A stretch of DNA of 64,000 bases from Chaenocephalus aceratus (taxonomy: Eukaryota; Chordata; Actinopteri; Perciformes; Channichthyidae). Every line of letters begins with the position of its first letter. The first letter of the stretch is position 1. Both the position numbers and the translations under genes were made by a program. Below are positions 11,937 to 24,800 of the stretch, in pieces. Below the pieces are notes generated by a model. The model did not search any database. It had not been told where the DNA came from and worked only from the letters and a program-made list of their open reading frames with translations. The stretch covers positions 27,073,736 through 27,137,735 of the forward strand of contig CM043801.1 in the NCBI GenBank assembly GCA_023974075.1, read 5' to 3'.

Positions 11937-13975
11937 GCTTAATGTACTACAACTTTAAAATATGACAGGCCTACTATGATTAGAATTTATTTTCTGATAA
12001 TGTTGTCATAATATACTAAATTAATTAAATAGTTAAACAGACGTACTATACAATAGTTTTTCTATCACATTATTTATACCGAACTGCTTTTTTAAAAACG
12101 TTTTCCTAACATACTACACCATGATTTTTTCCATGACATGTTTCATAACATATATCATTAAACGTACAACAGTTTTAAAGACTCCAACACACGCTTTTCT
12201 GAGAACTATTTATTATGTGTTAAAACTGTTAAAAACTAAAGTATTCCAAAAAATGATTTTTTCAATGCACAGCACTGTTAACAAGCATAATTATTCGTTA
12301 TTCATGTTAAAACGTTCTCAGTCGGTTGCTCACAAATTGAATCCACTTGCTTACATTCCAAAAACACTGCATCATATAAAACAAACGGCGAAAAAAAAAT
12401 TAAAACAAGGAATGATGCTGTTCCTTTAAAATCCCCGCACATCTTTTACACCTTCTATATAAAATTCTATAATCCTCTTCCAAATGTTTACAACCCTATT
12501 CTCCATGAAGAGGGTTAATCTCGACGAGCTAAATCTCAGATTCTGGTTCTGGGATGTTATAGTTTTATTTTCCTTAAAAACAAAGAGGTCAAAGGTCAGT
12601 GGAAGGGGTACAAGACAACTTAGCATAATAACAACAAATTAAAAGTTAACAAAATAACATAATAACTTATATGTTGGAATGAAAAAGTCTGGACTGTACC
12701 ATTATCCAGTTGTTCTACTTAATTCTGTATTAACGAGATGACAATGAATGCCTTTGAATTAGTCCTGTGTAAGATATTTACAGTTTAACTCTTAATGAAA
12801 CACATGTTTGTTCAGTAACTTCAAAATGAGTATTTTAAATGTAGATGTCAAACCATGAATTGCCCTTGTTAGCTAACATCAACATGAATTATGACTGATG
12901 TCACACAGGGTTTTCTGTAAATGGGTCTTCTAGTCATGCAAACACTTTTTAAAATGAAATGTTGCACCGGTTCATGACAATACCTTCCAATGTGGAATTA
13001 AAAGTACAGGCAGGATGCAGTTTGGAGAGCAACACATACTTGGACTGATTCGTGTTGGCTCTGCATACCAGGATCTTGACACTGACTTAAAATGGAACAA
13101 CTACTTTGAGGTTTTAATTTTGAAGATGTTAGCATCCACATCCATGTTGAGCTTTAGCCTTTTTATATGTTTTATATCCTCCCAAAGGTACGAGGGGGCT
13201 ACATTCCTTCACTGCTCTCCCAACAGGGATGTAAACACCCCCAAAAGTCCTTTCAGCTAAAAGTCAGCTCTTTAACTTCAAATTTCCTTTTAAATCCAGT
13301 GTTTTGGTATAAATGAACCGGATTATTGCTAGATGAAATGTTAAAACAAGCTGGCCTGCTTTATAATACAGTATGTAGACACAGTATATGATGTAAATGC
13401 CAGGTATTATAAGGGCCTGTGATATAACTAGTGTTATTTGTTGGCTCCACTGTGTGCATGGATCGATTCAGTGTATGGTTCCTAGCATTAAATAGTTCCC
13501 CATAACTAAACTTTTAAAAATGATATCCTAAAAACACAAATTTCTGGTTAAAAATATAAAAAAAAACTGTCCAGTTTCACCCTTTAGAGCTTATTTCCAA
13601 ATGAAGCTCATAGCATATGGGGGTGACTGAGGGTTGGTTTATAACTGATGTTGGGGGGGGGGGGGGTCTCCTACGTCCACGTTGTCAAAGTGGTGTTTTC
13701 TTCGCTCAGTGGTATGTTCAGCTTCAAATGCTGAAGCCGGGCTTGTCCTGTAGTGTGAGGAGAGGGAATGGGGGGGGGGGGGGGGTTCAAAGTCTTCTGA
13801 GGAAAATCAATACATTTGGACGAGGCCTCTGGCATTCCTATCCCCAAGAATATTCCTGAGTTCAGTCCGTGCATAGTAGTGGCAACGATAATGAGTGTGT
13901 CAGTTATCTCAGAAACGCCTCGCGCTCACACCCACACAGTCAAACAGTTAATTGTTCATTGTCCCAAACGGCCTG
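11937..13975. other. intergenic DNA and presumed npc1 3'UTR
   Basis: No conserved coding exon. The left part is AT-rich with cataacatactacaccatga-type words that also occur near 8750-8880. Two G homopolymers lie at 13653-13666 and 13770-13785. On the minus strand AATAAA at 12564-12569 could serve as the npc1 poly(A) signal, about 1.4 kb past the stop; this is inferred. Confidence 0.4.
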
Positions 13976-15813
13976 TTAGTAGTTGAGGAGGCGCTCCCTT
14001 TCTGTTCCAGCGTAGCGGCTGTTAGCAGCTAACACCTTGGCTTTGTTCACTGAAGGACCTGTGGAAACAAATCACAACATTTAATTCAAAATGAAGTCTT
14101 ATTTTTATACAATTTTTTAAATTTCAATGTGTGGATTACTGACCGATATAACTGAGCAGTACAGGGAGGAAGATTAGGCCGTGCGTCGCCCCTAGCAACA
14201 CGATGGCCAAGTACATCCTGAAGTAGAAGACCTGGAAGATCTGCGACTTTGAAAGAGCCAGGATTAGGATTCCTCCAAACTTTGTTAATGTGATCCCACT
14301 GAAGACCTGCAAAAAGGAAACATATCATTTAATGTCCACACCATTTGATGATGACCGAAATCAGTAATAATACAGAGATCCAACATTATTTACAGCTGAA
14401 CTTATGTAAAAAAAAAATTACGAAAATAAAATGTGCTGTATATAAATAAGGTTTTCCTCAGAACACATGGAGGATATCCACTCTACTAGCGTGCAGAAAT
14501 CCTTTTACATCCACATTCACTCTTATTAAATGTTGAAAAAGTTTCCTCTCATGGGTTTTAAGAGTCAAAGTGAGACTTACCGAGCTGCCCATGTGAGCCA
14601 GCGCCTCCTCGGCCCGCTCCACTCTGCTCTTCTTCACACTGATGGAGAACGCTCGCACGATATGACTGCAGAACTCCACCGAGATCCCACAGCACTGCAA
14701 CAGAGAACAGGAAACAACTCGGCAATGAAAAACAGCAAGAAATGAATATTCTTAAGTGTATGAATGGGTTAACAGTAAGAGAGAAAAAAGCCTTCTGATG
14801 TTATGACACCATGTTTGCCAACATAAGTGGTGATATCTGGGGACGCGGGGACATTACTAGAACAAGTTCCCTCAGGGTGAACCGAGGGGTCAGAGGAGCA
14901 GACAGATCGTCAGCAGTTTAAAAGGAGCAGTCTGTGATGACCACCATTCGAAACACAGCCATGCACCAGCTGTCACTTACACTGATCAGCTAGTCTTCCA
15001 ATACACAGATGTAACAATATGCCAAGCGTGGTGATTGGTGGTTTATATATCAGTCATGATTGTGAAAAAGCAGTTACCTTTTAATTATGGGGAGTTAAGA
15101 AAGCTACAATCTTTAAATATCTATTGCTTAATAAACTTTGTAGTTATTAAAACAGATTCATCTTGCCTTTACAGATTTCATAATTAACTTCTTTTAATGA
15201 AATATGTTTTAATAAAACAGAAATTGTCTAATAAAGTGCATACAAGACTATAATAATACAGCTAATTTAAGTTTATTAGCAAAACATAATTAACATAACG
15301 GTAACATTAACCTTTTTTTTCACATTTCAATAATTGGTTTTGGTAGCATGCTAAAATATGTTAGTGATGCTGCCGTGTACCAGAACAAACACGTACATTG
15401 ACAAGTAAAATGGTGTTATACCTGACAGAAATAATGGATAAAACTACAAAAAGTAATTCTGTTGCAATGTATATAAGTTGTAGTAGTTCTCGCTTCAAAA
15501 CAAATGTTGTATTGTGTTGTTATTGATATTATTCAGGTGTTGTATAAGTGTAAATGTGAAGAGTTTCCTGTTGCTTCTCACCATGACCAGGTTCACCAGG
15601 GATATTGCGTTGAGGCTGATGCCCCACAGCCACATGACCCCGAACATGTTGACCAGGATCATGGCGATGGTGATGCAGACGATCATCGCCGACCACAGCT
15701 CAAAGCCCAGCAACACCGTGCTCACCACAAAGATGGACGCCAGCGACACGCCCAGGTTCAGAGCGGTGTCATGCGCAATGGTGAGGTACTGCTCGTAAAA
15801 CACGTAGAAGATG
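13976..15813 (-). CDS. npc1: npc1 exons 22-25: TM9-13 and cytosolic tail
   Basis: Exons 22-24 encode the last membrane bundle ([73 protein letters not shown]). Exon 25 ends [12 protein letters not shown] (TAA 13976-13978). The human tail ends LLNF, a dileucine lysosomal sorting signal; the last residue here is Tyr, so the LL pair is kept. No indels. Confidence 0.95.
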
Positions 15814-18800
15814 CTGCAAAAGAAGAAAATATAATCTTAGTGTACAGCCCCTTAAAGAACACTGACAACTGTTGCCTTTTGAAAAAACAGCATGTGGCAA
15901 GTCTGTAATAGCTATTGGAATCATTTTCTATTCTTATTGTTATGTTCATTGAATCAATTTCCCTGGCATTCATTGCAAAAGAGACTTTAAAGCCAACTAA
16001 TTGTAACAATTTGATAGACAACAAAACAATAAACTAGTTTCTTGGAATATCGGTTCAAACTCCATATCCGAAGTTCAGAAGGAAGATAAATTCAAGGTAA
16101 ACATTGAGCTATATGGCCATTTATTATGTTTTCTTGCTGTTTGCTTATCTATGACCTACCTAACAACTGTTCCTGTCCCCCCCCCCCCCCCCACTCAACT
16201 ACCCTTGAACATTGACTTCAAAACAAGCAAACGTGCAGCCACAAGTATTTCATCATAGAAAACTTAAACATAAAACCCTAGAACAGTGGCTCAAACTGAA
16301 AAAAATATATATTGGTCAGAAAAAATTATTATTATTATTATATAATTAATGCTATTATTTAACAGTAAAGGTGAGAGCACTACATCTAGTACAACAAGAT
16401 TTACCTGTAGGCAAACACTTTGTGGTCTATGGCTTGACTGATGTTAGCAGCCAGTATTCGGGCCATTTTTAAAGCTTCTATGTAGTCTGGGGATTCCTTC
16501 AGGATGGTGTGGTACGTCATGAAGTAATTGGCCCCCACCCCGGTGTGGTCGGGGTACAGGTCCACTGCTGAGGAGTAGGCTGCATGGCCTCTGGACGAGC
16601 ATTGACACATTGTGAGAGATAGAAGAGGGGAACATTAGCAACCACACTGAAACTGTTATACTGTGTGGAAACCAAAGTTCATTTGAAAGTATCCAATTAC
16701 ATGTGTTTTCAATAAAACAATTCCAAGAAATGAATCCAGCTGAGCTATGAAATTACCCTTTTCCACACTTGATGTTTGGATTGTCTGACAGAAACATGGG
16801 TAGAAACTGCATGAAGTCCTCTCCTTCTGGCCTCTGCTTTCCGTCGGGAGTCATGGGCCGGCAGTGAACACACGAGGGGTTAACCACTGGAACACAACAA
16901 GCAGGAATATATTTATACATCTAACCAACAAGAATGGAAAATGTATAAATGTGTGTTGAGACAAAGGCATGAACTGAAAACAAAGTAGTAAACTACAGTT
17001 GCATGTTAAGGTTTGACAACAAATAAACAAAAACCACTTTGAATACTGAGTGTAAGAATCAGCAGTAAATGGGAATTATAGGTTATAGATGTCGGGTTGA
17101 ATGCTGAAAAACTACAGCTGTTGTTACTTACGAGTATTTACTGCATTTTAATCTATATCCATATTTTACTTTGAATTACATGTAAAGTTACACGTAGAGT
17201 TTTAACAATACAGCATGTGTTAGTTTCTGCTTAATGCATTATCCTAACAAATATTTATTTTGCTGCATGTTATGGATGAAAAACGTTTAACTTGTATCAA
17301 AACGACACATCACGAGACAGTTGTTAGGCATGATGGCATTGAATAAAAATGTACCAGAGGCATTGCAGAAATCCCCGCTGGAGTTGTAGAATCGACAGCA
17401 GGTGGACTGCGGCTTCACCCAGTCGAAGTAATCATCGAGCCAAGAGGACGGAGTGAAGGCAATGGTTGTGCTGGAAGCAAAAGGAAAATTGAAACTGAAT
17501 AGAGCTTATAATCACAGGCTGACTGTAGTCCTTTCATGACCTTCACCTCATCTGAACTCACAGGTTTGTAGGTTCTGGTGCCTTGAAGACATGTCATGTG
17601 ATTACATCTTGTGAAACAGGTTCTCCCACATTTCCTCATGTTATCTTAAATATCCTTTGCGTCTCGTGTCTTTGATGTAATAGCTCGGACTTACTAGTTG
17701 CTGATGAGCGAGGCGGAGTAGACCTGCTGGACGAGAGAGTCGTTTCTGCAGCCGACCCCCCCACACACGGCGTTCTGCCCCTCTCGACTGCTGTAGTTAA
17801 GACCGTCCTCTACCACGAAGTAAAACCGGAGCTCCCGTGTGCAGATACATGCTGAGGTTCTTGAAGTAGTCCATCACATAAGAGTCCTATATGGAGAGAT
17901 AGATAATGAGAATAAACCTCCACAAGTACAGGACTGCAAACCAAGACTTGTATTCATGTTGTATGGGGAAGACTGTGGTAACAATGTGTTGCTACTCTAG
18001 CTTTGTGGATGACTGACAGGACAGGAAACAGTTTATACACTTCAAAGTAAAACCATTCTACTTTATCCACGACATCTATAAAGAAAAAATAATTCAAGTA
18101 ATGTGCCGAGCAATCACTGAACATATTTCCGTCACACTTACGTCAGGCATGGAGAGCTTCTGGTCCAGTCCGAGCTCTACTTTATTCACCACAGCAACAC
18201 TGAAGGAGAGCATTCCCACAAACACTGCCACCTAAAACAAAGAAACACATTTTATTAGCAACATAAAATCAACAAATAGATAATGACTCAAACTAAACAA
18301 CAGTTACATGTTAGAATATTATTAAGTGTCACTTACTATGATCGGGCGCACCCACTCTTTGAGGATGAATGGGGCAAAGATTTTCTTGAAGAATCTGAAG
18401 AGGTAGCTGTCTGTCTTTGCTTGCTGTCCCTCCGGCAGCTTCACACAGCAAAAGATGTCGAGTCGATTCGCCTTTAAAAAAAAAGACAGCACAGCGTTTA
18501 ATAAGTGCCACTAACTCTAACTAATTTAAAAGTTCAATAGTGTGTTGAATCAGTTTGGATGTTTCACTGATTAATGACAATGCTACAGATAAGAAGAGTC
18601 ATCAGATAAGTTAGCTACTGCGGGGAGAGGTATGAAGGAAGAAATACATACATCTTTTAGTTAAGTAAAAGTTGCAATGCTTAAATTGTAAAATAACTGC
18701 ATTTTAATCATTATAAAAAACCTGACTTAAAGGTGGGCTAGTATGGAGCTATTTCAGGGTCATAAGTTTTGATCATTCAAAAAAATACAATTTATTTGAA

Positions 18801-21800
18801 AGTTCAAGTTTTTATCCTGAACTTTGAAAAATACAGTGATGTATTCAAAATAAAAATAAGTATTTGAAATCATTTTTCAGGTTGAATATTATTTTTGATC
18901 AGTTCAGCAATTTTTTTGAATAAAATATTTATTTTCAGATTTTACTTTTATACATATTTTGATATTTGAATCCTTATTTTTTTAGTTGCAGATTTTTTGT
19001 TTTCAGATTCAAAACAATAATTGTTTCAGTTTCAAATCTTGTTTTTTCAGGTTACACATTGCTTTTCACCTTCAGATCGTTTTTCACTTTCAGATCGTTT
19101 TTTTCGCTTTCAGACTTTTGACCCTGGCTGCTTCTCAGGTCGATTAAATGAAATCCTTGCTTCCCTCACTTGCGTCGTTTCCCTGTGACTAGTCCCTCCC
19201 ACCAGGGAAGCATGGAGGGACGCAAGGAAACCACGAGAAGCAGGGAAATGAGTTTTAAGAGCAATGGGACGTCCTTTCCTCCGGAGCGTCACGTGAAGCG
19301 ACGTCCGTTTGTGATGACGCTGCACAGCTGTTCGTCTGGCAGCAGCCAGCTCTGTACCCGTTATTTCCACAAACACCCCCACCTCTGTTAGTACACATTT
19401 ACTGACATAAACATTAGTATCATCTGTTGTAGACCCAAATACATGAAATAAAATAAGAAGTCATTCTCAAAAAAGATAAACGCCATTCTTAAAATGTATT
19501 TAAACGAACAATAGTTTGATTAATATTGATTAGAGATTAAACTGTAAAACGAAAAAAGCATAATGAAAATGTTTCCAATAATGATTTTTGACCACTTTTG
19601 TTCAGATCACATATTTGTAACTAAATGATACATTAATTGAAACAAAACACGGTATAAACTGAGGAGTGAGTCCCGTGAGGTTCATGTATTTTCTTCACTC
19701 CGCTGGGGTATTGCTCTCATGTCAAGAAGCATCAGATCAGTGCATGCACTGCCTCGTCCAATCAGTGAGCGATACACAGTAAGGGGGCGGGGTGAGTATC
19801 TGAGGATTTCATCGGAGGATGGTCTGGTGGTTCCTCGGTTATCGCTCCTCCATGATCGCTCCTCGCTCCTCGGTCCTCCGGCAGAAATAAGAGCCATGGG
19901 ACGGTACTCAAGATGGCGCAGGCAAATCAACTTCCGGTGAGACCGAGGACCGAGGAGCGAGGAAATGAAAATAGTCGACCTGAGAAGCAGCCCTGATGTT
20001 GCTTGAGGGGGCGGGGCTTAGCAAAGAGTAGTTTGGCATCCTGAGTGGCAGGCCTCCCTCTGTCATGTTGCCTTCATGGATGTTAGGTAGCGCGAGAAAT
20101 ATAACTCAATCTTAATTATTTTGTATACTGCCGCTGGTTATTATATAACTTAACCTATAATGATATAATATTTTATTAGCTATAAATATATGTCCGTTTT
20201 TTTTGTATTACTTGATTTTTATTTTGTATTGGCTAATAATCTGAATATATAAACTAACGAGTAACATTTTCAAATAATTATAGTGGAGTAAAAAGTGCAA
20301 TATTGGCTAGTAAAATGCAGTGACGTGGAAGTGTAAAGTAGCATAAAACTCAAATAAAGTATCTCAAAATTGTAATAAAATACTTTAGTAAATGTACTAT
20401 TAATTTCCACCACTGATGAAAAACGTAGTCATACATTAGGCGCTTTTACACCGGAGTACATTTACCGTTTAGTTCCGATAGTTCCTGGGATTTTGCGTTC
20501 ACACCAAAAAGAGAACTTAGTTCATGAGAACTTTTACCCCCTTTTTAGTGCAAGCTAGAGAGGTGGTACTTTCCTGGGGGGAAAAAAGTTCCAATTTCTG
20601 ATTGGCTGGGCGAATTGCAAACCACGCCCCGTAAAACTCGGGCCGCCATTGTATTTGCTGACATTAGCATTATTAGCATTAGCATTGTATATTAAATAAG
20701 AGCCATTAATCAGCAGGAAACCCCTCTCTGGTAAACTTTCCACTCTGCATGTGTGACCCCTCCTCTAGAACCACTTCCTCCAGACTCACCTCCTGTCTCC
20801 TGGCGTCCAGGCCCAGCAAGCTGACGAAGCAGCTGATCTGCAACAGGAAATCAATAAAAACAGCCAAGCCAGCAAACATGGAGAAAGTCCTCACTGCGGG
20901 CATGTTGGACAGGGCGCCTGCAGAAGAAGAAAGACAGTTTAATCAGCATGTGACTCAACAGGAAACTGTGGCGCATATTACACTTACAGTACTGCGTCAC
21001 TATTTTCTTTCGATTTCCTGTTGCACATTATCATTTAGAATGCTTTTGATAAAAATTGTGTGTGTACTATAGAGTGTATTTAAAAGTATATTTTACCCAA
21101 GAAAAAGGCCACTGTCTCTGAGAAAGAGGAGAGGAGCATGCTGGGGGCTACGTCTCCAAGGATACGACCGATCTGCTGGTGGAGTTCCTCATGAGGCATC
21201 CGCTCATCCCTCTGTTTAGAAATACAAATCACTTTTAGAAGGTTCAACAGGTTCTATTGCCAAATAAATATTAAATATATATTTTTCTTTATTTTTTTAA
21301 AGGTCCCCTATTATATTGTTTTTCATCAACATATTATAGGTCTCAGATATATTCAAACATGTCTCTGAAGTGTTTGGCTCGAAATACCAAACAGATCATT
21401 GTAGCATTACCCATAAACCCCTCTGTTTCAGCCCTGTTTCAAAAGTGCTGATTCTCTGTCTGTTACTTTAGATGAAAATAAGGAGCCCCTCCCCCACACC
21501 CCTTCTGCAAGATATTTGGTTAAAAAGAACACAATGGTGCTCTAGGATGAGATTCAGGTGATAAGATGGGGGGAGGGGGGGGGGGGTTACCTTGGTTGGT
21601 GATTGGCTAATGGTTACACAAGCCAAACAAATCGTTATGACATCATAAAGTGGCCAAGATCTGATCAGCTCAAGGTTCAAGGTTCTTTATTTGCCATACG
21701 AACATAGCTACAGAGTAGTTATGTCGATGCAAATCTTAGGTCACCGGCTTCTCCAACAGTGCAACACAATAATACAGAAAAACAGAAAAATATAGTGCAA

Positions 21801-24800
21801 GTAAATATTAAAAAGTAAATACAAAAAGAAAAATATCAAATTTTTCCAGACAGGTTTTATTATAAATGGATTAGGACAAAAAGTGAGCGAATCTTTTTCC
21901 CTGAACCTTTCAGACTCCCTTCACAGAGGGGACACATGTTGATGTATGAAAGACATGAAACAGTGGATTCTGCATAATAGGTGACCTTTAAGGGATGACG
22001 TACATAAGATGAGCATAAGCAACACTCTCGGTCACTGGGTCATTGTGTAACATTTTACTGGATCTGGGTGGGAGGTGGTTACCTGATATGTCTGCACTAT
22101 AATAAAGATGTTGTCCACTCCAACAGCCAGCACCAGGAAAGGAATGACCTCGATCACAATGAGGGTGAGGGGGATGCCAAAATAGCTGAAGAGCCCCAGT
22201 GAGGAGGACACAGAGCTGAGCACAATCAGGATCCCAGAGATACCCAGGGAAATCTTAGAGTCCACCTGAGCAGGGGAAAAGATGGAGGATTAGGTTATGT
22301 TACTCTCTCTAGCTGCTCCCCTTTAGGCTAGAGTAGCAGGAAGTCGTCAAGCGCGTTTGACTAGTTCTGTTCAATCAAAGTTCTTGCGTCACAAATGCAT
22401 GACACATGTTTTACTAATGCGATGATTCATTGTAATAAGTCAGGTGTGAGTTTGGGCGCTTACCATCACTCGACTAATGCTGTGGATGTGCCCCAGGGCC
22501 AGGGAGATGTAGATGAACATAATGGCATAGCTGACTACTATGGTTCTGATGTCACTGTTGCTCTCTCTGTTTATCTCGTCTTCAATACTCCTCTCAGCAC
22601 TGAAGGCTATGGTGAGGTTGGGATTTTTAAAGTTCTTCATGAGTTCGATGAACCTGAAAAGCACACACACAATAATTACATTGAGTAAATGCGTTGCAAG
22701 GAACAACATGAACATGGGAAGAAATGGAGTTTTATAAGTAGTTGTCTCACTCTTTCTCCCATGCCCGAGCTTTGCCCGTCCGCACTGTGTCATTCAGGTA
22801 GTTGTTGAGGGGGAAGGTGATCACGAGAGCAGTGGCGTTGTTGTAGTTGGTTTCTGTTAAGCAGGGAAAAAGACATTCATTGTAACGTCACTTGTAATCC
22901 TCAGTTGTCAACCAAATGTGTAAAGTGTATTGCATTGGCAGTTAAAGTTAAGCATTCCTTTTGGTAACAAGACAATAGCCCAGATAAAATAGAAATAACA
23001 AATAAAGGTTTTTGGCAGCTCTCATGATAGTTGGAGGAAGTGGAAATTATATTTGTTCTTGATTACATTTATACTGCAAACATCTTGCATGTCACCCGTC
23101 TGCTTCAGAAACTCCTTATAATGTGTTAACTGTGTAGGGCTTATTATAAATACTAAGGTAACAGCAATAACATTTGGGCTGCAAATAATGGCAACACTGC
23201 ACCATTTCCAAAGAGCACAATATCATGTGTTACGGATAACATTTTGGATTCACACCAAGAAAGTTAGTGACACAACGTGCACAGATTTTTTTTTTCTTAG
23301 TGCAATATAACGATCTACTGAGAAGTTGTAAAATGGCTTCCGTTTTCTTCTTTTTCCGCCCACTAACAGTGTTAGCCTAGCTCACCATCGTAACCCCCAA
23401 GGGCCAGCCAAGGGAAGATGGGCCCGCCGTAGGTTCCTAAACACGGGTCGTGGAGGAGAGTGGTGTCGTTGAGGGATGCTGGTGCACTGAGGAGGAAAAG
23501 AGGAACAGAGTTAATAAACTGGAACATGTGCCGTTACCTCATCTTATTTCTGCGCATTTAAGACAGATAAGGAACAGCAGTGTGACAAACAATGAGGAAG
23601 TCTGATTGGACTATTTCAAGAAAACACACACGACAGTTCTTAGACAATGCAGATGCAAGAGTCTGGAACATTGGTTTGTGAGCTGCAGGTGTTCAGCTTC
23701 AACAAAGAGGTTCAAAATAACCTTTCTACGAGATCAACGTTTCCTTAACGTCTACAGATCTCTGCTGGAAAATAAGACTTATTTAACACAGGTGCCAGCT
23801 CATCTGGAAAATATTGAAAAAGAAAAAGTGAACCAGCAAAATTAAATCACCTGACACAGTAGAGGAAGTGGCTGTGAAAGTCAGCATAGACATAGAAGTC
23901 GTCTCCTTTGAGGTGGTCCAGCACATCATGGCTGTTCTGGAAGTAGTTGAGGACACTCAAGATGGTGCAGTTGTTATTGTACGGAGCCAGCGGAGCCAAG
24001 CAGATGTCCTTTAAAGTGACGTCTTGGCCCTCGTATGTGGCTATGATGTCTTCTATCTGGAGCTGCAGATCCAGCACCTGGGAAAAATAAAGAAGTCAAA
24101 AAAAGAGAATTAAATGAACCGCAGTTTCAGAAGTGCAGCTGCTCTTCTCCTGCAAAGTAACTATAACCTGGTGACAGGAACAATGCTTCTTTATACAAAA
24201 AACACAGCGGCTTAAATAACCAGATATTGCTAATTTCCTCTTTTTAAATAATTTCTCACACAAACAAACCAACCTGGTGCAGGATGTCTTTACGCAGGAT
24301 GGCTCCGAATGGGACATCAGATCCTCCAAAGTACGGAGAGTAGAGAAAAGTGTCCTCGATTGGAGTGGTTATGATGAGCTGCGCTGTTCTGAAAAAGGGT
24401 CCGAAGTGGCTGTCAAAGTAGTCCTTCTCCTGCCGGGCCTGGCTGCTCGGAGACGACCACAGCTCCACAGGGTCTGTGGTGATGCGCATGTAGATCAGGC
24501 CCCCAGAGGATGCCACCACTAGTATCAGGGTCCCCAGAATGACCACAGAGGGGTACCGCACGCAGAAGGAGCCCCAGGAGGTGAAGAGGATCCGCAGAGA
24601 GTTCTCGAAGCGTTCACCCAAGGTCTCACAGCATGATGCATTTACTAAGAGGAGAGGAGACAGAGAAATGGGTTATTTAAAGAGGCCCTACTTTGTGTGT
24701 TAGGGTTTCCCCTTCGCTGTAGTGAGTTATACAGCTTTTGTTGTGTATGTAAATGTTCTGAAAAGGCTCAAATCCTAAAGTTCCCCCCAGAGGGATTTTC